Shown one piece after another: positions 9,238 to 18,094 of a DNA stretch of 30,747 nt; the stretch's first letter is position 1; every line of letters starts with the position of its first letter. The DNA lies in the NCBI GenBank assembly GCA_003427395.1, contig BFEA01000265.1, positions 1,559,983 through 1,590,729 of the forward strand, read 5' to 3'. The notes beneath the pieces are model-generated. The model was given only the letters and a program-made list of their open reading frames with translations, had not been told where the DNA came from and did no database searches. The DNA comes from Chara braunii (lineage: Eukaryota > Streptophyta > Charophyceae > Charales > Characeae). The translations under genes were made by a program, and so were the position numbers.

Positions 9238-9575
9238 CCTATCACTATCGTGATAGGAGCTAACCTAGTTGGTTACGATGCCAGACTTGCCCAGCAGATA
9301 CCGGGCTCAAGCCCGGCCGCACAAATCCTACTGAGCCAGCTCCTTTTGGAGCAGCCACAACGTGAGGTTAGGCGCGGCCGATTTCGGTCGTGCGATCTTC
9401 GAGATCGCGCGGCTGAAATCAGCCACGCTGAGATTAGCATGGCCCCTGCGCAAGGATGACATGCATACATCGAGAACCGGTCCAATAAATTTTCGATCCC
9501 ATCAGGCATCGAACTCGGGTCGGTGTTTCAACAGGGAGAGGGGTTTCTACGAAGTGACCGTTGGCAGGGCCAACG
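9238..9575. repeat. Cluster of tight hairpins
   Basis: Stems are CCTATCAC/GTGATAGG with loop TATC (9238-9257), CCGGGC/GCCCGG with loop TCAA (9301-9316), GCGATC/GATCGC (about 9393-9409) and CGTTGGC/GCCAACG with a 3-base loop (9559-9575). Small loops favour cruciform or RNA folding. There is no coding signal in the interval. Confidence 0.6.
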
Positions 9576-9628
9576 AGAAAAATGAGAAAAAAAAAAATAA
9601 TAAATAAATAAAAATCAAATGAAACGAA

Positions 9629-9730
9629 GCGCCACGTGGCGCATACGGAAGTGACTGGGGACTATAAGTCCCCAGAGTTGTAGCAAGCGCCCGTCGTGAA
9701 TGGGCAGCCGTTTTGTTTTCTGAGGTAAGT
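9629..9730 (+). promoter_or_regulatory. Promoter-like segment: palindrome, TATA in hairpin loop, splice donor
   Basis: The perfect 14-bp palindrome GCGCCACGTGGCGC (9629-9642) contains a CACGTG E-box/G-box core. It is followed by a 9-bp stem CTGGGGACT/AGTCCCCAG (9655-9663, 9667-9675) whose three-base loop creates an ACTATAAGT motif at the apex. A strong donor-like GAG|GTAAGT begins at 9725. The order G-box, TATA, donor is promoter-like, but no exon can be defended. Confidence 0.4.
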
Positions 9731-9765
9731 TTTTTCTCTTCTTTTTGTTTTTTTACTTTTTATAC

Positions 9766-9787
9766 TTTTTTTTTTTTTTTTTTTTTT
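9766..9787. repeat. Poly(T) run
   Basis: A T22 homopolymer lies in a T-rich stretch (9730-9787). Confidence 0.95.
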
Positions 9788-10137
9788 AAAGGACGACAAC
9801 CTTGAGATATCCACATCGAACTGACTGGGCCCATGTAAATTCAGAGATATTTTACTCATTTGATTCTATTTGGATTCAAACTCAGAGATATTAAACTTTT
9901 TTAGATTCTTAGATTTGCTTTAGATTTTTCTTAGATTTTGTTGTTTTATTTTTATTTTTATTAGTAAGATTAGTAAGTGCCCCTTCATTTTCAACGAACG
10001 GGCTGCTACTTTAGATTAGGATGAGCAAAATCGAACGAATCTGCCGCCATAAGGCGGCCACGTTCTTAGTGCGGGATGGGCCACGAGGGACTCTCCGCAT
10101 AGGTGGCTTTTGGCTGCCAACGACGGTTGCGACTGTT

Positions 10138-10140
<3 letters not shown>
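9788..10140. other. AT-rich gene-free stretch
   Basis: Repeated TTAGATT-type words occur at about 9900-9940. No coding or RNA-gene signal was found. A plus-strand frame begins at 10021 but runs through the AG microsatellite and hairpins and is not called. Confidence 0.45.

Positions 10141-10194
<54 letters not shown>
10141..10194. repeat. (AG)n dinucleotide microsatellite
   Basis: About 27 AG units lie just inside a segment that becomes palindrome-rich downstream. A shorter GA tract near 23083-23104 lies in a similar promoter-like setting. Confidence 0.97.
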
Positions 10195-10197
<3 letters not shown>

Positions 10198-10349
10198 GAA
10201 TCCTACCTGGCGTGTGGCAGCCCAATGTTCATAACGACGTTGCTTTTGCCCTTGGACGTGACTCTTTCACGTGCGCCTGAATCTGGCACGTTTCTTGTGC
10301 TCGATGCAGGCGCACAGGCAGAGGATCAAATTTTGGGAAGCCAACTAGA

Positions 10350-10519
10350 GAGAGCCCGTTCGTCTGGAAACGGGCAGCTCTCTTGGGCCACGCGCCTGAA
10401 TGAGGTGCTCATCATGCGCCAGATACAGGCGCAAGGCAGGGGAAAAAGGGACCCTACTGAGCATGACTCTAGTTCGACTCTGGGAAATGACAAGGGTGGC
10501 AGCTCGTTTTGGGAAACGA
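10350..10519. repeat. Hairpins of the GTT(T)/(A)AAC class
   Basis: GAGAG-CCCGTT pairs with AACGGG-CAG-CTCTC (10350-10382) around CGTCTGGA. TCGTTT pairs with AAACGA (10504-10519) around TGGG. Both resemble the 7204-7765 hairpins in having GTT(T)/(A)AAC pairs at the loop side and a variable outer stem. Confidence 0.65.
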
Positions 10520-10621
10520 TCTTCCTCTGCTGCAGAACGTGGCCGCGGTCGTGGAACAGGTGCAGCCCCCAAAAGCTTCTAGGGAGTGATGGGACTGGGC
10601 CTGTTCGTTTGAGCACGTAGC

Positions 10622-10832
10622 GGAAAAATGGCTGAGTACAACCATTTCCAGGAGCACCTGGCCTGGGAAAACGGCCAGATACTCCTGGGGGTGGATGACC
10701 TTGGTCCCCCTAGGGGAAAACCAAGGCTCCTAGCTCCTGGCCGTTGATTTAGATCAAGGGCCAAGAGCACTGACGAATTTTGCTTGGCAGTGGGCAAAGT
10801 AGCCGCCCACATGCCTTCAGCTGGCTATAAAA
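10622..10832 (+). promoter_or_regulatory. Chain of hairpins ending at a TATA box
   Basis: Six stems follow one another: GGAAAAATGG/CCATTTCC (10622-10649, with bulge), CCAGGAG/CTCCTGG enclosing CTGGCC/GGCCAG (10648-10688), CCTTGGT/ACCAAGG enclosing CCCCTAGGGG (10699-10726), TGGCC/GGCCA enclosing TTGAT/ATCAA (10738-10763), CACTG/CAGTG (10768-10792) and GTGGGC/GCCCAC (10790-10810). CTATAAAAG (10825-10833) follows. The arrangement resembles an LTR U3 or a promoter. The transcript it would drive is not identified. Confidence 0.55.
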
Positions 10833-10833
10833 G

Positions 10834-11160
10834 CAACACTCCACCCATCAGCTTCACACGTATGGCAGTGCTGCTGGGCCATTCACTTGAGTGAATTGTT
10901 ACGATCCTGGCCAATTTTGAAGTATACATTCATCTGAAAGTACAATGCCATCCAATTGCAAAAAGAAATGAATGAACTTCAGAGGAGAAAGAGGGAAAGA
11001 AGAAGAAGAAAAAATAAGAAAGAAGAAGAAGATGATGTACTCCAACATAGACCAGTGACAAGGCTTTTCTTCTTCGCCCACCAATCTCTTCCTCCTTATC
11101 TCCTCCCCTCTTATTCAAACAAGAAATAACAATAATAATGTTGAATGACTGAACCATAAT
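10834..11160. other. Gene-free stretch with a purine-rich tract
   Basis: An AGAAGAAG-rich tract lies at about 10985-11035. No gene is evident downstream of the TATA box. Confidence 0.4.
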
Positions 11161-11480
11161 CAATGTCCGAATCCCACTTCTACTGCAGGCACTACATGAG
11201 GTCCACCATAGCCATGACCACCCTTCCTCTTCCTCTACATACACGTCGAGGCTATGGCGGACTACTGCGGCTTCAGCCTCCTGTCCAAAGGACAACCCAA
11301 AGCAGCTATGTTGCTGCCCCACTTCAAGGTCATCACTATGCAGCTACGCCGCTGCCCACTCAGCCACCATGCCTTACTCTGTCCCCAGCTTCCTTGATGC
11401 GGCACTACCCCCACTGGGGCCTTCCTGATGAAGCGCCTAGCAAGGTGTTGAAGATGGTGTCTACCATAGCCAGGTAAGTA
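11161..11480 (+). other. Possible exon-like segment, unassigned
   Basis: An open plus frame at 11163-11477 is rich in His, Tyr, Pro and Thr and runs into a strong donor-like CCAG|GTAAGTACC beginning at 11474. An overlapping minus frame is equally long. No domain is recognised. Exon status is weakly supported by the donor only. Confidence 0.25.
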
Positions 11481-11529
11481 CCTCACCACTCTCCTCCTTG
11501 GTCCCCTTCTCCCTCCTCCTCCTATCGGT

Positions 11530-11762
11530 AGAGCTCCACCATAGCCAAGGTGGAAGCTCCTGGCTTCTTCCTCCCAGTAGCGTTGTAGTACCCAGCGCCA
11601 CTCCAGCCAGCGCTCCAGCAGCGTGTCGCCAAACTTGCACACTGAAGAATGAGGCCGAGCTCTTGCCTCGGCCTCTTGATATAGCGGCCTGCTTGCCTCC
11701 TGGGCGGTGACTTCCAGGCCGCTCGGCCTCCCAAGCAACCGGTACCTCCTCCTTTTCGGAGG
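11530..11762. repeat. Cluster of strong hairpins
   Basis: GAGGCCGAG/CTCGGCCTC is a perfect 9-bp stem with a 7-base loop (11651-11675). AGCGGCCTG/CAGGCCGCT is a perfect 9-bp stem with a 23-base loop (11683-11723). GAGCTCCACC pairs with GGTGGAAGCTC with one bulge (about 11530-11558). CCTCC/GGAGG lies at 11748-11762. Two perfect 9-bp stems within 75 bp are unlikely by chance. Confidence 0.65.
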
Positions 11763-12103
11763 GAAACATCATTGCAGACTCTGATATTGCACGTACAGGC
11801 TCTAGACTCAGACTGGATGGACTGGTACCGGCCTAGACCTAGCCTACCGCTACTGGGCCTCTATTTTTTTTTATTTTTTTTTTGGAACGAAGCTCCAATC
11901 TATTTGTGGGGAGCAGCACATGCTGGGAACCGGGCCCAGCGTCCCATATGAAAATTTACTTACACTTTTGAAAATTGTGAACATTGAGATACCAAAGCCA
12001 TTACCCGGCTTTGGCTAAGAAAAATCGAGTTACTTAAAAAGTTACTCCGTCAGACTTCAGAAAAATTCAGAATCAAACCCCCCCATCAATCCTCTTTACC
12101 ACA
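11763..12103. other. Gene-free stretch with short T-runs
   Basis: T-runs lie at about 11865-11882. No gene or repeat relationship was recognised. Confidence 0.4.
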
Positions 12104-12620
12104 CTCCGGCAAGACTTACTGCAACAGAGCCACCATCTCCCCTGCTGCTATGCCCTATTTCTGTTCTACGAGCTAGCCCCTTTACTGGTAGAACGCTTAT
12201 TTTCCAGCCATCTACTTGTCCCACTCACCTTCTTGAAGAAGAAACAAGACGTGCACAATTCCGGAAAAACTCAGACACCCCCAGCCAATCCCTTATCCCC
12301 ACTCCGGCAAGACTTACTGCAACAGAGCCACCATCTCCGCTGCTGCTGTACCCTATTCCCATCCTACCAGCTAGGCTCACTAGTAGGACGCATGATCTCC
12401 CACCGTCTCCTTCTCCCACTCACCTGATCTCTTGTTTGAAATACAGCTAAAAAAACATCTGAAAAACGAATGAGAGTAAGCCCTGGCTGCAGTCATCCAG
12501 CAAAAATTCCTTCTCAACCCTACTCCGGCAAGACTTACGGCGGTAGAGCCACCATCTCCACCGCAGCTGTACCCTATTTCCACCCTATTGGCTAGCCCCT
12601 TCGCCACAGAGTGCATTATT
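12104..12620 (-). repeat. Three-copy ~200-bp tandem array with conserved splice-donor sequences
   Basis: Copies of ACTCCGGCAAGACTTAC... begin near 12104, 12299 and 12520. On the minus strand each copy can be read as a similar peptide, IGYSSSGDGGSVAVSLAGVG in the middle copy, with IGHSSRGDGGSVAVSLAGV and IGYSCGGDGGSTAVSLAGVG in the others. Each contains a minus-strand GTAAGTCTTG donor-like sequence at the same place. AAG|GTGAGTGGGA near 12228 and CAG|GTGAGTGGGA near 12424 recur between copies. These could be duplicated exon-intron units or a tandem repeat that happens to stay open. No known protein is recognised. Confidence 0.6.
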
Positions 12621-14590
12621 TCCAGCCATCACAGCAACACGGTCCACTGCAACCAGCATCAAGATTGTGAAGATTTTTTTTTTTAAGAATCGTAGTCATC
12701 TAAGGCATATTTAATCCCACAAGAAAAGAAGACGGGAGGGGACTTCTTCTCTCCTCATGAAAACTCCTACGCCTATTCTCATCTCTGCTGGATGTAAAAA
12801 GCTCACAAGAAACCGAACGGTTTTCTTCTCCCCCCCAAAAAGCGACCCCCTGCCCTTTTACTGCCTCCACTGAAAGGCACCCCCTCACCTTCCGGCCCCA
12901 GCTCAGAGCAGCCCCCTAAATCACTCCTGCCCCCTCAGCAGCATACAATACCCCCTAGAGTATGCCCCCGCAGAGTCGAAGATCACCCTTCCCTCATGTC
13001 CCACCCCCTCCAAGTGAAACACCTCTCGACCTCTCACCTTTCTGAAATCATCATCGTCCCTTTGTCCTCTCTCCCAACCGCCTTGGCTGATCCAGCCCAA
13101 ATCAGCCTGGCCCAAAAGAGAACAAACCCACAAACCGCCCCTACCCTCTCAAGGATCACGCCTCCCACCTTGCATAACCCTCGCAGGGAGGGGCTCCAAC
13201 CCTGAAGGAGAGAATTCACTCAGCACCTATGAGCCCTAGCCCTACGATTTCACAGCCAAAGACTCAATTATGACCTAAAACATATGGAATCCATATCGAA
13301 TCAGATATAAAGTCAAATATCGAGTTCAAAATAGGAGAGACCGAACTTGAGCGCACTAATATAGGGATTTCAAAAGTTGGATCAGCCCACGTTGAGAAGC
13401 TTATTCAAAAAATCAAAACACAAAACACTTACTAAAAGATCGAAGCAAAAATAGGGATAAAAATTATAGAATCCATCAACATCAACAGATAACAAGTTTT
13501 GATATCCAAGAGGATTTTCGAATCGGTTTCTCAAACCTCGGTTTAAGAAACGTTTTGCAGATAAAATGGCACTCATTTGAGGTCGTTATGAGTCATCGTC
13601 ATCAAGATTCAAAAACTAATTGGCAAATTGATTGAAATTTTTATTAAATCACCAACAAATCCGACCAAATCACAAAAATCAACAATATCGAAATCTCCCA
13701 CTAGAGTTATCATCATGAAACAAATTTACACAGCGAAGTAAGATAAAAAAAGAGAAGCGTTACCGAAGCCCTCAGGGAAGAAAGTACTGCCATCTAGCAT
13801 AAGAATGATCATAGTCCCACACAAAATCTCCTCCCTTCTCCTTCAACCAATCATCCTCCTAACCACTCACCCTCCAAACCCTACCCCACCGTCTTTGGGG
13901 GATGAAGAAAACTCTTCCTCCCACTGCTAGCCACAAAAAACACGGCAAACCTAGCTCCAAAGACATCAATGGCCAGCTTCCATCTCGCGAAGAGGGAGAA
14001 CCAGTGTAACACTCCTTGACAAGCCTGTTGACAAGTTGTTACAGGGGGTTCAGACCACCTACCCTAACCACTTACCATCCGGTTGAAGAAGAAGGATGTC
14101 CGCCTGATCGGAAGAGTACTTTCCTTGAAGATGACCCAAGTAGACGCAAAACTCGCTGTTTAGCTTTTAAGCACGAACGTGAAAGCAGCAGACCTACAAG
14201 ATTAATCGTTCCCATCACATGCTCTCGTTGGCCGCTCCCATCACCTGCTCCCGCTTTCACTCCCTCACACGTGCCCCAAAACACTCCTCATCGCCCTCCA
14301 CGTGCATATGCCTCCTCACATGCGCCAATCACCATCGCACCTTAGCTCACGTTCAAGGCTTACGCGGGAAACAGCCGTCTCGAAATTCACGCGAGGTGCG
14401 GCCGCGCCAGAAATCGCGTGGGGTGCAGGGCTCCCGGTAGCGCTGCGCCCCCATTAAAACCGACTGGCCACACCACATACTGAACACAGCCTCTTGCGAA
14501 GAAAGATGCCAGCCGGACGGGCAACAAGTTAGGCAGAGCACCGTGAATCTAGATCACCAAAATCATGGCCTCTAAAAATGCCAACTTCGT
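12621..14590. other. Long gene-free stretch
   Basis: 12830-13200 is C-rich, with further minus-strand donor-like AAG|GTGAG sequences near 12891 and 13037. 13220-13760 is AT-rich without structure. 14200-14260 has an imperfect duplication of CCCATCACNTGCTC. Short frames (60-110 codons) have no recognisable motifs. Confidence 0.4.
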
Positions 14591-14654
14591 CTTCTTTTGC
14601 TCGGCCTCGAGTACCCGGCACATCTACTGCTACTGGGTGCGGTACCGGCCTACC

Positions 14655-14721
14655 TGCTACTTGAGTGTTTTTCTGCTGCTCTAAGCACCGCGGNCCCCTG
14701 GCTCCGCTACTTGAGTGTTTT
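14655..14721. repeat. 17-bp direct duplication flanking an N
   Basis: YGCTACTTGAGTGTTTT occurs at 14655-14671 and 14705-14721, 50 bp apart, with the undetermined base at 14694 between. This is either a real short tandem duplication or an overlap left unmerged at a scaffold gap. Confidence 0.75.
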
Positions 14722-16260
14722 CCCTGCTGCAACCCTCAATGCCACGGCCACAGGTAAGTACCGGCCCTACGGCCTGCCAAACAAGCAAGTACCGTGCGGG
14801 TCACACACACACTCATACCGACAAGCACTCAGACAGGCACGCACGTCACAAGCACGCACACACAGACAGACTTAGAAAACACGGCAGAATGTGGGAATCT
14901 CAGCAAGGCATCCATTCCATCGGCAGAACTTCAGAAATCAGCAGTGTTCTCAGTCTGTGTTTTGACGGGTCATTACAGAATGCTGGCTGACTGCTACTGT
15001 GGGGCGGTGCTGCTGGTGGAGAGTTGGAGGTCTGCAGGGTGAGGGAAGACGCTGCTGGAGGAGTGCGGCCAGGGCAGCTATAGCCGGTGCTGGGAGCTCA
15101 CTGCCCCATCTCTGCATGAGTGTCGCGGCCGGTGGGCTGCGTCAGGTCCGAACGGTGCGGCAAGCGGCACCTATTTTAGGGGGGTTGTGCCGGACTGCTG
15201 CCGCCGACGTCAAGACCTTCCTAAGGGAAGGTGCTGCGGATTTGCTGCGCGACGCCAATTCGTTTTTTTTTTTGTGAGTGTGGGGAGGTGCTGCTCGATT
15301 AGTGGCACAGCAACAGCAGTGTATCCGGTGGGATCATGCTACTGGAATTCGCGGTGGCGTCAACATTATTTTTTCGGAGGGTACGCTGTCCAGTTGGCGG
15401 CACATCGGTGGCACTATTGTGATGGAAATGCTGCGAGTCTTTTGCATCACAGTGGAGGCAGTTTTTTGTGTGTGATCTGGAGGTGGTGTTGCCGGACAAC
15501 CATGGTACCGGTTTTGACGGCGCAGGAAGCAGTGGCCCGCCGTTATTTTTGTGGTGCGCGGCGGCTATGGTGGATCCCAGTATGGCCTAGAGGTTGGGCT
15601 GGTGTTGATGCACGATTGAGTCTGTGCGGTAGCGGTGCGTGGACCGACGGCATGACGAGAGCACGGAGTGAGCGCACGCGGCAGTGGCTATTGGAGTTCC
15701 GGCACTTGCGGTTTGCGCCGGAAGGACATCGTTATTTTTTTTGGGCTCGTTGGGCATGCGGTTTGGACCAGGGCCACCTTTATTTTTTTTTTGCGGCATG
15801 CGGTGCAAGCAGTTTTGAGTTCTGAACCACCTAGTATTGCGACGATGGTGTGGGACTGCATTGGGACCATTTGGGACCACTTTGGGATTAGGTGGGACTG
15901 GTTGTGATCGGGACCGACATGTTGATGTGGCTATTGTGAGCGGACATGGTGATTGGAGGTGGCGTGGACTTGCGGTTGATTGGGACTGTCCTTAGAGGAT
16001 GTGGTGTCGTTGGAACTGCAATCGAGGGTGCGTTGAGACTATCTGGGACATTGCGAAAACGTGGGACTTATTCTTTGGAGCACCCTCCTGGAGGGTTGTT
16101 CCACTTGAGTTTTCTCAATGGACCCAACTTTTGCTCACTTGGGCACTTGGTGGAAAACGCGGACCGTGGCTCGGGAAAAAGGCAACAACTTGTGGAGTTG
16201 TGAGCTCTATTTTTCATGTTCAACGATGGTTATTTTCTTTTGATTGGCATATTACTTGGT
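14722..16260. other. GT-rich gene-free stretch
   Basis: A donor-like ACAG|GTAAGTACC begins at 14754. 15000-15860 is rich in GGTGCTG-like words and contains several T-runs of 6-11 bases. Around 15727-15810 a TTATTTTTTTT...GGGCATGCGG element is imperfectly repeated about 49 bp apart. 15850-15905 repeats TGGGACCA/TGGGACTG-like words. Long plus frames here are low complexity. Confidence 0.4.
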
Positions 16261-16289
16261 TTTTTTGAGTGAGCTGATTCAAACTTCAC

Positions 16290-16314
16290 TCAAGGTCAGT
16301 CAGTCAGTCAGTTG
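16290..16314. repeat. Short (GTCA)n tetranucleotide repeat
   Basis: A few GTCA units are followed by a non-repetitive flank. Confidence 0.8.
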
Positions 16315-16816
16315 AATGATTCAGACTTCCCTTCACATCTGTATGAAGCCACACTTTGCTTGACCCTGTTCATTGAATGTTTGCTGAAAAGGCAGAGAAA
16401 GTTGTGCGAGTTATGCACGTGAATGGAAAGGTTTGACTCGAGTATGGGGTTGCATTGGTTGTTTTACTTTGAGTGCAGGTAGGTAGAAGAATGCTTGCAA
16501 AGGAGGTTGATTGTGTCTACAAGGGATGATGAAAAATATTGTTTCATTTCTACCTTTCACCTGCCTGCTTGTCAAAAGAACTTGTTGTTTTGAAAAAGAT
16601 TATTCGGCATGTGTTGTGGAATGAATTCGATTGAAAAGAAGCAGAATAAGGTCAAACGGAGTTGGTCGTCTCCCAAGGAAAAACCCTTTCTATCCAGAAT
16701 TACCTTATCTACCTATACTTGTTTAAATGATTCTCGTTCTCTATCTCCTTCGATTTCTTTTCGTCCAAGCTACCCTGAACTCAGGAGAAATACGAATAAC
16801 TGAAAGTTACTTGCAG

Positions 16817-17043
16817 TGGACACATCTTCTACCTCTAAGAAGCATACGGGACGGGGATTCGTTGCTTTAGGAGTCGACCCTGTTATCGACCCACAGTGGA
16901 CCGTTCTACGGGGGGGTACTCGCCGATTCGGTGGAGACAGCTCGACTTTTGAGATCCGAGTCTTGTACTCGGACGAGGAGGAGAAGTACCCCAGACCACT
17001 TCCTAGAGGGAGAGGCATGCAACACTTCAAGCAATGCCCCTGA
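16817..17043 (+). CDS. Candidate 3'-terminal exon, function unknown
   Basis: A splice-acceptor-like TTACTTGCAG precedes 16817, and the frame stays open for about 75 codons to a TGA at 17041-17043. The peptide is balanced in composition and basic near its C-terminus (PRGRGMQHFKQC), with an acidic patch YSDEEEKYP, unlike the low-complexity frames nearby. The coding DNA contains a perfect 7-bp hairpin TCCGAGT/ACTCGGA (16954-16972). No domain was recognised and no partner exon was found upstream. It could be a retroelement gag remnant. Confidence 0.3.
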
Positions 17044-17469
17044 TCAAGAATCATTCGCAAAGTAGCCTGTCATCCAATAAGATTGAGAAGGTATGGAGAC
17101 AAGTATAAGCATGTATAATCTTAGATTGGCGGTAGGCTGAAATGAATGACTTTGGCAGCAAGTCTCATCAGGTCAAAACTGAGGTTGTCCGACTACCATG
17201 TTGGCAGCATCAATGTTATTTTCAATAGCCAACTCCTTGTTGGCGGTTGTTTGATTGTTTTGTGGTGTTCGACCTAAGGCGGTCGGATTGTTTTTTTTTT
17301 ATCTTGTGTTATTGGATGTATCTAATGATGATTTTGATCATTTTAGTTGTCATTTCAGATTGAATATTCATTTCTATCGACTACGGTCGATCCTTTTGAT
17401 ATAATAATATGTGGTTGTTATATTTTTTTTCTTTTGACAGTGTGTCCAAGGGACTAGAATCAAGTTGAG
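17044..17469. other. AT-rich gene-free stretch
   Basis: Short inverted pairs CGACC/GGTCG near 17269-17286 and ATCGAC/GTCGAT near 17377-17393 occur. No coding signal was seen. Confidence 0.4.
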
Positions 17470-17965
17470 GGTTTCGCGCTTGGTTGAGACTGTCCTACTC
17501 GACCGACGTTAGCTCCGCACCTAGGAGATCAGCGCCCTAGGAACGGACGACGAACGGGTCCGCTTGGTGTTAACCAAGCGTATCTATACTACAGCGAATG
17601 AGCAAACGCCCTCGGATGATCTACCTCTGCGATTGCATTTAAAAGCCTTCAGATGTGGGTCAATAGCTCGATAGGGATACGCCCCTAAGGGTGGTAACAA
17701 CCCCTTAGGGAAGGAAAGCTTATGCCCCGAGGGAACCTATCCTGTCGTAGGGGACCGCGGGATGTACAACTGGCGCACCCGGCTAGAGCGGCGAAGAAAC
17801 AATGCAACCGCGGCCGTCTCGGCGGTTCGCGATATTATTTTGCCTCGTTCCCAAGTTGTCTCCAATTTGTTTTTGTTTCGACTCCTGCATAACATGGTCG
17901 GGAGGGCTCTCGCCTTTGCAAAAAGGCAGGAGCGATGCGCTCGACAGCACGTTCAAGCACACACG
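17470..17965 (+). repeat. Dispersed repeat module B, right copy
   Basis: Aligns with the reverse complement of 1690-2145. It carries two strong hairpins: CGCTTGGT/ACCAAGCG with a 4-base loop (17561-17580) and CCCTAAGGG/CCCTTAGGG, a perfect 9-bp stem (17683-17710). The second maps to a left-copy region near 1890-1915 where only GGGAG/CTCCC pairs. Confidence 0.75.
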
Positions 17966-17972
17966 AGTCAAA

Positions 17973-18056
17973 TAGTATTGTACATGGTTGATGGCGAGGT
18001 CTAGGGATTAAGCCCTGGGAAATGCATCTGCTACCGTAAAGGTGAAAACCGTTTCA
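17973..18056 (+). repeat. Left arm of the inverted repeat bounding the pol relic
   Basis: The arm is complementary to 19850-19933 over about 84 bp with scattered mismatches. The best block is CATCTGCTACCGTAAAGGTG, an exact match in the partner. Together with its partner it bounds the gypsy fragment exactly where modules B and A stop. Confidence 0.85.
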
Positions 18057-18094
18057 CTCCCGACGGTATAAATTTGATGTCCTCCGAGAATACT

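Noticed and set aside
9629-9642. The 14-bp palindrome GCGCCACGTGGCGC as a special element on its own
   Set aside because: A loopless 14-bp palindrome is expected about once or twice by chance in 30 kb. It is kept only as part of the promoter-like segment.
10021-10620. Plus-strand frame of about 199 codons with an RE repeat
   Set aside because: The RE run is the translation of the (AG)n microsatellite and the rest lies in the palindrome-rich region.
15187-15825. Plus-strand frame of about 212 codons rich in W, C and F
   Set aside because: GT-rich, T-run-containing sequence keeps the frame open. No domain, no splice context, and overlapping frames are equally open.
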